This document shows, in pieces, positions 17,844 through 27,343 of a stretch of 50,919 nucleotides of DNA (position 1 is its first letter; every line of letters begins with the position of its first letter). The translations under genes and the position numbers were made by a program. Source of the DNA: Acidobacteriota bacterium (GTDB lineage Bacteria; Acidobacteriota; Terriglobia; UBA7540); contig JAKAWG010000032.1 in the NCBI GenBank assembly GCA_021817045.1, positions 1-50,919 of the forward strand. Direction: 5' to 3'. The notes beneath the pieces are model-generated. The model was not told where the DNA came from. It worked only from the letters and a program-made list of their open reading frames with translations, and made no database searches.

Positions 17844-18395
17844 TCAAGCGCGGTGGTCACCTTCTTCAAGAACGAGACTTACGGCAGAACGAAGATCCGG
17901 CACCACCGTTGGTAGGCAGGAAGCCCATTTTCCCCGCACGCGTGCCGGGTTCCTGTTAATCAATATGGCGGGACAGCCGACGGTGCGAGCGGCCAGCAAA
18001 TCACTTTCAGAGTCGCCGATCAGATAGGTCTTCGCAAACTGAAAGCCGTGGTCTTGCTGGGCCCGCAGCAAAAGGCCGGGCTTCGGCTTCCGGCACTGGC
18101 ACCGTTCTTCTTTGCGGTGGGTGCAATAATAGACCTGGAAAATGCGGCCGCCATGGGCTTTAGCCTTGGCCATGAACCGCTGCGTAATTTGCCGCAGGGC
18201 TGCGGCAGTCAGCACGCCCTTCCCTACCCCCGCCTGGTTCGAGATGACCAGGGAGACATACCCGTTCTCCGCAAGCAGCCGGAGAGCTTCCAGAGCGCCG
18301 GGCAAGAACACAAACTCTGGCCATGAGGCCACGTATCCGTTTTCAACTTTACGGTTGATCACCCCGTCGCGGTCCAACAAGACGTACTTTGTCAT
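17844..18395 (-). CDS. gmhB: D-glycero-D-manno-heptose 1,7-bisphosphate 7-phosphatase
   Basis: A 183-residue HAD-superfamily histidinol-phosphatase-type enzyme. Motif I is LLDRDGVIN, motif II VISNQAGVGKG, and motif III/IV contains KPKPGLL and IGDSESDLLAA. A zinc-type loop CTHRKEERCQCRKP is the GmhB hallmark. It removes the 7-phosphate from heptose 1,7-bisphosphate, between the HddA and HddC steps of GDP-heptose synthesis. The start chosen is the ATG at 18395, since the frame continues upstream only through low-similarity codons overlapping the neighbouring gene. Its neighbours hddC and hddA support the call. Confidence 0.88.
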   Translation of the reverse strand: MTKYVLLDRDGVINRKVENGYVASWPEFVFLPGALEALRLLAENGYVSLVISNQAGVGKGVLTAAALRQITQRFMAKAKAHGGRIFQVYYCTHRKEERCQCRKPKPGLLLRAQQDHGFQFAKTYLIGDSESDLLAARTVGCPAILINRNPARVRGKWASCLPTVVPDLRSAVSLVLEEGDHRA

Positions 18396-18481
18396 GCGTA
18401 CGTTTTTCGCTCTCCTCGCCTTTGTTTCGAGAGCCGCGATTCGACTGAAGGCACGCGTGCTTCGGCAGAAGAGACCCACCT

Positions 18482-19225
18482 TCACGCAGTGGCCGGCTCT
18501 CTTATGCCCGCTCTGCCGATAATTACGGGCCATTCGCGGAGCGCCCTGAGGTAGTTCTCGTGAGTACCGATATCGAGGAGGTAGCCTCCCAGTTCCTTTC
18601 CCCAAATCCGTCCAATTAACTTCGGGATGACATCCTTCCCAAAGTCCGCGAATTGCCCCTCAGTAATGTAATCAAACAGCGCAGACCGGGCTACAAAAAT
18701 CCCGGCGTTCGCAAGGTTCGACTGAGGCGCGACCGGCTTTTCCTCAAAACTCACAATGCGGCTGGAGACATCCAAATCCACAATTCCGCAGTCGCGCGGT
18801 CTCGAAGAACGGAAGAGTCCAAGGGTCAGCACACCCGGGTGCTGAAGATGAAACAAGCTTAGCTCGCGAATGTCCGCCCGCACCAAGTTGTCGGCATAGA
18901 AAATATAGAAATCCTGCTCTCTCTCGATGAACGCACGGTTGGCAGCAACCGTGCCCGCGCTGCCGCGCAGTTTCTCCTCGTGAGTCAGATGGATGGTGAC
19001 CTGTGAGGATCTCGAACGTGCCCACGAGCGGACTTCATCCGCCAAGTGGTGCGTATTGATGAGGACTTCTCGAACGCCGAGCTCTTCGCAAATATCCAGC
19101 CAGATGTCGAGCAACGGTCTTCCGTGAATAGGAACCAAGCATTTGGGAACACGCTCTGTTAGCGGTCTCAGCCGGGTTCCCAGGCCCGCGGCGAGCAAGA
19201 ATGCCTTGGTTATCGCGTGAGACAA
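18482..19225 (-). CDS. hddC: Sugar-1-phosphate nucleotidyltransferase (HddC-like guanylyltransferase)
   Basis: A 247-residue nucleotidyltransferase. The N-terminal signature AFLLAAGLGTRLRPLTERVP followed by KCLVPI is the NTP/Mg site. YIFYADNLV holds the metal-binding Asp and EEKP follows later. Length and sequence fit the short ManC/HddC branch, lacking the beta-helix or isomerase domains of longer family members. Next to HddA- and GmhB-like genes, the likely reaction is GTP plus D-glycero-alpha-D-manno-heptose 1-phosphate to GDP-heptose. A mannose- or glucose-1-phosphate enzyme remains possible. Confidence 0.75.
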   Translation of the reverse strand: MSHAITKAFLLAAGLGTRLRPLTERVPKCLVPIHGRPLLDIWLDICEELGVREVLINTHHLADEVRSWARSRSSQVTIHLTHEEKLRGSAGTVAANRAFIEREQDFYIFYADNLVRADIRELSLFHLQHPGVLTLGLFRSSRPRDCGIVDLDVSSRIVSFEEKPVAPQSNLANAGIFVARSALFDYITEGQFADFGKDVIPKLIGRIWGKELGGYLLDIGTHENYLRALREWPVIIGRAGIREPATA

Positions 19226-19255
19226 GTTGGCTGGCTCCCTGCTGAACGTACCCTG

Positions 19256-20350
19256 CTAACTCGATCCGACGACTCTTCTCAGGCCTTCGAGATCGCGGGA
19301 AAAAGCCCATTGCATTCCCCCACGCCCGTTCGAATCAAAGAAGGGATCGTTATATACAACGCGGCTTCCCCCCTGGTCGAAGTGGAATCGCATCTCTTTA
19401 AGTCCGAATTCTCTCAGCTTCGCTCTCACCGCCGGCTGCCGGTCTTGCTCACAATACAAGAGGAGAAAGCCACCGCCGCCAGCGCCGGTGATCTTGCCTC
19501 CGAGAGCTCCGCACTGCAACGCCGCTTCATAAATCTGGTCGATCCGGGAGTTCGAGATCTTTTGGGAAACTCTCTTCTTGGTGGTCCATCCGTCGTGGAG
19601 GAGCGACCCGAACTTCTCCAGATCACCCCCCAGCAAAGCACCACGCATCCTGGGGACGAGACCCTTTAATTCGTCCAAAGCGTCCAAGACCGTCTCTTCT
19701 CGTTGCTGGACGGAACGATCTTGCCCCCTGAGAATTTCCGAAGAGTCGCGCGAGCTGCCCGTGAAGAACAGGAGCAAGTTCTGTTCGAGGTCGCCTAATA
19801 TCTCGGGGCTAAGCCGCAACGGCTCAACTCGGACGCCGCCAGCTTCGAACCGGAGTTCCTTGAGCCCACCGATGGCAACCCCGTATTCGTCCTGCTTGCC
19901 CACAGGCCACCGCAGGACATCGCGGGCAATGTGAAATGCTTCCTCAGCAAGCTGCAGGTTCTGGTCCTCAAGCTCCAGGCAAACTCGTAGCGTCTTGAGC
20001 ACGTTGACGCAGATGGCTGCAGAAGAACCCAGGCCGGTGCCTGGGGGGACTTCGGAAGCCATAAAAAGGTTGACGCCGACGTTGCAGCGGAGGTGCTTCA
20101 GAACTGCAAAAGGAATTTCGAGGTCCGTGCCCTGGAGCTCCATCTTTTCGATCTGCTCACACGATTCGAGCGCTTTCAGGTCCGAGGAGATAATCTGCGT
20201 CTGGCGGTCGTCGCGCTCGGTAAGAATCGTGTAGACATACTTGTCGATGCTAGTGCTCAGGACCGCTCCGCCGTACTTTTCGTAGTACCCGGGGAAATCC
20301 GTTCCTCCTCCCGCAAAGCTAATTCGAACCGGCGTGCGCGCGATAAGCAT
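19256..20350 (-). CDS. hddA: GHMP-family sugar kinase (HddA-like)
   Basis: A 364-residue GHMP kinase. The N-terminus has ARTPVRISFAGGGTDFPGYY, with the extended GGGTD motif characteristic of D-glycero-alpha-D-manno-heptose 7-phosphate kinases and related fucokinase-like enzymes. The ATP-binding loop is PPGTGLGSSAAICVN and the C-terminal motif GGKITGAGGGGFLLLYC. HddA phosphorylates heptose 7-phosphate at C1 in the GDP-heptose pathway. It lies 30 bases upstream of hddC. The isomerase GmhA that would feed it is not in the window. Confidence 0.82.
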   Translation of the reverse strand: MLIARTPVRISFAGGGTDFPGYYEKYGGAVLSTSIDKYVYTILTERDDRQTQIISSDLKALESCEQIEKMELQGTDLEIPFAVLKHLRCNVGVNLFMASEVPPGTGLGSSAAICVNVLKTLRVCLELEDQNLQLAEEAFHIARDVLRWPVGKQDEYGVAIGGLKELRFEAGGVRVEPLRLSPEILGDLEQNLLLFFTGSSRDSSEILRGQDRSVQQREETVLDALDELKGLVPRMRGALLGGDLEKFGSLLHDGWTTKKRVSQKISNSRIDQIYEAALQCGALGGKITGAGGGGFLLLYCEQDRQPAVRAKLREFGLKEMRFHFDQGGSRVVYNDPFFDSNGRGGMQWAFSRDLEGLRRVVGSS

Positions 20351-20375
20351 AGGTGAGCCGCAGTCTCCTCGGGGA

Positions 20376-21812
20376 TTACGTCAATGGGACCCGCGGCGCT
20401 TGGGTCGTCATCCAAGACGGGAGGCTTGGTCCCGGCCCGGAAGCCTTGCGCCGGGCAAGCAACGTGTTAAACGTCGCTAGAACAAGGGCCAAGTCAACGA
20501 GCGGAGAATAATTCGCGGCGTATTCGAGGTCATATTTCGTTTTCAAGTCCACGGAGTCGGTTTCTCGCAAACCCTTGACCTGCGCAAGCCCGGTGATGCC
20601 AGGCTTGAGTTGCAGCCGGCGTTTGTGCCAAGCCGAATAATGCCGGACGCGCTCCGGGCTCTCGGGCTGAGGCCCTACCAAGCTCATGTCGCCCTTCAGC
20701 ACGTTCCAGATTTGTGGCAATTCGGAAAAGCTGTAACGAACGAGAAAGCCCGCCAAACGCTCTTGCCATGGCGCTGACCGGTGCCCCTCACTCGGAAGAT
20801 TCACGTCAAAGCGGTACAGAAAGAACGGCGTGCTTCCCTTACCAATCCTAGGCTGCCGCTGAAGGACCTTCCTTGATCCGAGGTATAGGATCACCGTGAT
20901 GATGGCGCAGGCCGGAATAATGAGAGGCAGCATCAAGAATACCGCAAGCAAATCGACCACGCGCTTCATCATCGCCTGTGGGGCCGGGAGCGCCGTGTCC
21001 TTCAGTTCAAAAAGCGGGATGCCATCAATGCTGAAACTCTCGATCTGGCTCGTGTGCAGATCGTAATATTCGGGAACCGACTTAATGGTTATTCCCCTCC
21101 TCTGACAGTGAGCAATGAACTCCAGGGTTTCCGTTTCCCGCCGGATTGGAATTGCAAAAATCAGCTCGTCTACCTTCCGGACCGCAAGCTCCTGGGCCAT
21201 GGCTTCGGACCCATGCACGACCGGTTCCCGGTCAAGCCGCTTCGAAACACCGTTGTTGTGCGCCCGGCTTGAGGCTGGCGTCAGAAAGCCTGAGAAGGCA
21301 TAGTGAAGGTCCAGGTGGCGCTCAATGCGCTCAGCCAACTCCGCAGCCAGATCCGATTGACCCACAATCACGACGCGCCGCACTCCGATCCCGTATTTCC
21401 TGAGCCGCTTCAAACAGAATTGGTACAGAAGGCGCGTAAGCACCAAAAAGAAGACGACCAGGATCGAAAGGAAGAAAAAGAGCAATCGCGAATAAAAGAC
21501 CCGCGCCAGGTACATCCCGGCCAGCAGGGAAGCGACCAGAAACACGCATGATGTGACGAGCTTAGCGACACCAACCGAGGATTCTCCCGCGGCGGGAAAC
21601 TGGTTTGCGCCATAAAGCAGAAAGAGGAAAAGCCACGCTCCTAAACAGAAAAAAATGGCGTAGGAATAGCCGGAAAATGGCAGTTGCAACGCTTCGGCAA
21701 CTCGGGGGAACAGCCCGGACTCATAGCGCAGAAAATAAGCTACCCGAAAGGAAAGAATGATGGCCGCCAGATCCGTAAGCAACAGGAGATACTTAGGGAG
21801 TGTACCTTTCAT
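20376..21812 (-). CDS. Polytopic phosphoglycosyl transferase (WcaJ/WbaP-like), variant active site
   Basis: A 478-residue protein with four N-terminal helices (about 8-130), a CoA-binding-3-like Rossmann segment (VRRVVIVGQSDLAAELAER), one further hydrophobic segment (about 283-310) and the C-terminal bacterial sugar-transferase domain. Such enzymes transfer a sugar phosphate from a nucleotide sugar to undecaprenyl phosphate and start repeat-unit assembly. The domain has [20 protein letters not shown] and LKPGITGLAQVKGL. The usual catalytic Asp-Glu pair in (S/T)LDELPQ reads SFSELPQ here (S363, E364), so the nucleophilic Asp is replaced. Whether activity is kept is unknown. A second, intact PGT domain lies in the 23894-25777 gene. 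Confidence 0.85.
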   Translation of the reverse strand: MKGTLPKYLLLLTDLAAIILSFRVAYFLRYESGLFPRVAEALQLPFSGYSYAIFFCLGAWLFLFLLYGANQFPAAGESSVGVAKLVTSCVFLVASLLAGMYLARVFYSRLLFFFLSILVVFFLVLTRLLYQFCLKRLRKYGIGVRRVVIVGQSDLAAELAERIERHLDLHYAFSGFLTPASSRAHNNGVSKRLDREPVVHGSEAMAQELAVRKVDELIFAIPIRRETETLEFIAHCQRRGITIKSVPEYYDLHTSQIESFSIDGIPLFELKDTALPAPQAMMKRVVDLLAVFLMLPLIIPACAIITVILYLGSRKVLQRQPRIGKGSTPFFLYRFDVNLPSEGHRSAPWQERLAGFLVRYSFSELPQIWNVLKGDMSLVGPQPESPERVRHYSAWHKRRLQLKPGITGLAQVKGLRETDSVDLKTKYDLEYAANYSPLVDLALVLATFNTLLARRKASGPGPSLPSWMTTQAPRVPLT

Positions 21813-21868
21813 AACCGGCGACTCTCTCCCCCGCCTTCAAAGAGATTATGAAATGGAATTCGCTCGAA

Positions 21869-22878
21869 TTAAGAAGACCGCTGAGAAGGCTGAAAACGGT
21901 TACGGTCAGCAGCGCCTCCCAGCAAGCCGGACGGTTTCCTCTGTCGGCAATCGTCCAAAAGCTCGCGCAAAGTGCGTTCGAGCGGCACGGTCGGGCACCA
22001 GTCGAGCTCCCGAAAGGCGCTAGACGGATCGCCAATGAGCCCGTGCCACTCAGCCGGACGGTTTTCAGAAGACGCTGAGCCAACTTCAACCTTCTCGCTG
22101 GCTTCGGAACTAAGAAGTTCCGCGATCCGTTGGATCGTCACGCCCCTGCCGGAGCACAGGTTGTAGACTTTTCCAGCAACACCATTTACCAAAGCTCTAT
22201 GATAACCCTTTACGATGTCCCTCACATCGGAAAAATCAAGCCAAAGAGCCGAGTTGGAAACTTCTAATCTGGGAGGATGGAGGCCGCGCTCGATCTCAAC
22301 CACTTTCCGTGCGAGATCGGGGCATAGGAAACCTGCGCCCTGTCCGGGCCCTGTGTGGTTAAAGGCACGCACCCTCACGACATCGAGTCCATAACATCGC
22401 CAATACGGATGAGCCGCCATCTCCGCCGCAGCCTTGCTTGCGGCATACGGAGTCTCAGGGGCCAGCGCTGCACACTCCGTTGCCTTGGCGGCATCCCGGC
22501 GCGTTCCATAAACATGGGATGAGCTGACCAGTAAGATCCGGCAGGGGACTTTCAGGAGACGCAGAGACTCCAGTAATGTCAAAGTCCCCCCGAAATTGAC
22601 GTCAAACGTCTGTGCCGGCTCGTTGACGGACTGCGAAGGTGAGCTCGAGGCTGCCAGGTGGAAGACCAGCTCAGGACGGACTTCACTCAAGAGGCTTTGA
22701 ACTCTAGTGGCGTCGCGTACGTCCACGGAGTGATATCGGACAGCGACAGGGTCCAAGTCTAAGAAAGGCTCAAAGATCTCCTCTCGCGAAAACCCGCAAA
22801 CTTCCATGCCCTTTTCCAACAGCAGCTTGGCGAGGTAATTCCCGGCAAAGCCCGCGACTCCGGTGACCAGCGCTCTCA

Positions 22879-22879
<1 letters not shown>
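21869..22879 (-). CDS. rmd: NAD-dependent epimerase/reductase (GDP-6-deoxy-sugar reductase, Rmd-like)
   Basis: A 336-residue extended SDR. It has the nucleotide motif VTGVAGFAGNYLAKLL, the SS-S-VYG strand LLVSSSHVYGTRR, and catalytic YAASK in PETPYAASKAAAEM. It directly follows a GDP-mannose 4,6-dehydratase gene with TGATG overlap, which fits GDP-4-keto-6-deoxy-D-mannose reductase (Rmd, making GDP-D-rhamnose). Because GDP-heptose genes lie immediately downstream, reduction of GDP-4-keto-6-deoxy-heptose is an alternative. The ATG at 22879 is preferred over the preceding in-frame TTG. Confidence 0.75.
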
Positions 22880-25777
<2,898 letters not shown>

Positions 25778-25832
25778 GGGCAAAAGGCAGTGGTCGGTGA
25801 TGAGTGACGAGCTAGCGCCCATCAGCAGCCGG

Positions 25833-26037
25833 CTATTGATTCTAAAGGGCGATTAGGCTTCGTTCCGAAGATTTGCGTGCATATCTCCCCGAACTCGAGT
25901 GCAGCGTTCATCTGGGAACGCCGTGATACGCATCCGCCCCCGAAAAGGCGCGGCATTAGCAAGCGAACGCCACGCCGCAAGCGTGATATCAGCCACCGTC
26001 TATTGATTCTAAAGGGCCGCTAGGCTTCGTTCCGAAA
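25833..26037. repeat. Pair of 37-bp direct repeats
   Basis: 25833-25869 and 26001-26037 both read CTATTGATTCTAAAGGGC, then three variable bases, then TAGGCTTCGTTCCGAA, with 34 of 37 bases identical. They are 168 bases apart. A related arrangement is at 11397-11430. Confidence 0.65.
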
Positions 26038-26107
26038 TTTTTTCGTCTCATGACCCTCTCCGGCTCGCCGCGCTAACAAGCCTCATACGACCTTATCACC
26101 ATCCGGT

Positions 26108-26139
26108 GAGACAGTGGAGACAAATGAGACAACCGAGAA
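26108..26139. repeat. 9-bp-phased GTCTC array, copy 2 (inverted)
   Basis: On the plus strand GAGAC occurs at 26108, 26117 and 26126, with a degenerate GAGAA at 26135, again 9 bases apart. Read on the minus strand the linkers are ATTT then CACT, in the same order as in the other two arrays. Confidence 0.7.
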
Positions 26140-26284
26140 GGCATTTTCGGCGGTGTCCGCCTTGGCGCGCCGGTGAGAACTTGCCCCAAGCGAAGCGACG
26201 GCGACTGCCGACTCTGCAAGACGCGGCCACGTCGTACCAGCCCCGTCCCGTCCGGGCGGGACTCCCTCTTGGGTAAGGAGGGGA

Positions 26285-26494
26285 TTAGGTGGTGGTTCGC
26301 TGGAGCGCCGCAACGCGATCCGGATGCGTGAAGTCACTGCCCTTTAACAAGATAGGCTCGCCGGTGGCCTTCGCCAAGGCGTAGGCGAAACAATCGCCGA
26401 AATTCAAGCTCGCCGGATGCCCGCTGCCTTTTCCAAAGTCCCTGTAAGCGTCCCGAGCGAGCCGCGCCCGCTCCTCAAACCATGCTTCCTTGAT
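26285..26494 (-). pseudogene. C-terminal remnant of a VapC-type PIN-domain toxin
   Basis: The minus-strand frame reads [20 protein letters not shown], then [20 protein letters not shown] and [12 protein letters not shown] to a stop at 26287-26285. The [12 protein letters not shown] motif with its acidic residue is typical of the C-terminal half of VapC PIN nucleases. The first half, with the N-terminal catalytic Asp, is missing: an in-frame TAG occurs at 26497-26495 and the preceding codons do not resemble VapC. No VapB is seen. Confidence 0.65.
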
Positions 26495-26613
26495 CTACCC
26501 TCTCAACGCCGCGCGATAGACTTCCAAATGCTTCAGCGCAAACTCTGTTTCCGAAAACGGCACCCACGTGCCCGCGTGCGCTCGCCGAGTTTGCGGCCCG
26601 GCATCCTGCTAAG

Positions 26614-27306
26614 TTAGGCTGGGCGCTCAGCACGGTAATGCACCTGGCTGTTCACGAGCGCACCGCCGAAGTTGAAAGGAGAGAACCCTCGCGACTTCAG
26701 GACGAATCCCGCTTGGATCAGGCACGGCACGATCCCACGGTAGTCAAAGCCCACGTGGCTATCGCAGCGCGCTATTGAGGCCGTGATGCCAAGTAGGCTG
26801 AGGAGTACGTTGCTGACCGTGGTATTCGGAAACGCGGTTCCGGAAATCAGCCGAGCAAGGTTCTTCGCCAGCGACACTGGCCCGATTTCGATAGGCACGC
26901 TCAATACGACTGCCCCGCCTGGGCAAAGCAGGCGGTAGATATCCGCAATCACGTCCCTGACCTTCTCGACCGGGACGTGCTCGAGCACCTCCAGGCAAGC
27001 AATCTTGGAAAACGATCGGTCCGGTAGGGCGCTCGCTTGCTCGCAGAATGCCACCTCACTAAAGCCGGCCAATGTCTCTCGGGCGTCGCGGAGAAGATGT
27101 GGATCATAGATGGCGAACTTTCCTCCGAGCCCTTGAGATATCGCGGTTCTGATGAGGTGTCCGTCACCTCCTCCGTAGTCAAGGAACACATCGCTGGCTT
27201 TCAAATCGAGCATTCCTAACGCGCGCTGGATCCGAGCGTTATGGCTGAAACGTTTTATTCGCCAGGGCGACCTATACGTTACCTTCTGATACCAGGATGC
27301 TGTCAT
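26614..27306 (-). CDS. Class I SAM-dependent methyltransferase
   Basis: A 230-residue Methyltransf_11/UbiE-type protein. Motif I is VFLDYGGGDGHLI, motif II region IACLEVLEHVPVEKV, motif III PGGAVVLSVPIEIG. The LEVLEHVP form is typical of small-molecule or glycan methyltransferases. The start is the ATG at 27306 (MTASWYQKVTYRSPW). It lies 37 bases after the polymerase/beta-helix gene in the same direction and is the last gene before the 836-base accessory insert. O-methylation of the exopolysaccharide or its precursor is inferred. Confidence 0.8.
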   Translation of the reverse strand: MTASWYQKVTYRSPWRIKRFSHNARIQRALGMLDLKASDVFLDYGGGDGHLIRTAISQGLGGKFAIYDPHLLRDARETLAGFSEVAFCEQASALPDRSFSKIACLEVLEHVPVEKVRDVIADIYRLLCPGGAVVLSVPIEIGPVSLAKNLARLISGTAFPNTTVSNVLLSLLGITASIARCDSHVGFDYRGIVPCLIQAGFVLKSRGFSPFNFGGALVNSQVHYRAERPA

Positions 27307-27343
27307 GGCTTCGTTACGCAAAAAGGGGCGGCGTCCTCACGCT

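Larger units (their letters stand above)
25778..26613. other. Intergenic accessory insert splitting the polysaccharide cluster
   Basis: An 836-base gap between a methyltransferase gene and the GT4/PGT gene. It holds a pair of 37-bp direct repeats, an inverted copy of the phased GTCTC array and the C-terminal remnant of a PIN-domain toxin, each listed separately. Nothing else coding is convincing. A frame just upstream of the toxin remnant (about 26498-26590) reads TWVPFSETEFALKHLEVYRA, which I do not recognise. Confidence 0.6.

Noticed and set aside
25833..26037. Direct repeats as phage attachment sites
   Set aside because: There is no integrase or tRNA nearby, only 131 bases lie between the copies, and a related copy lies elsewhere in the window.
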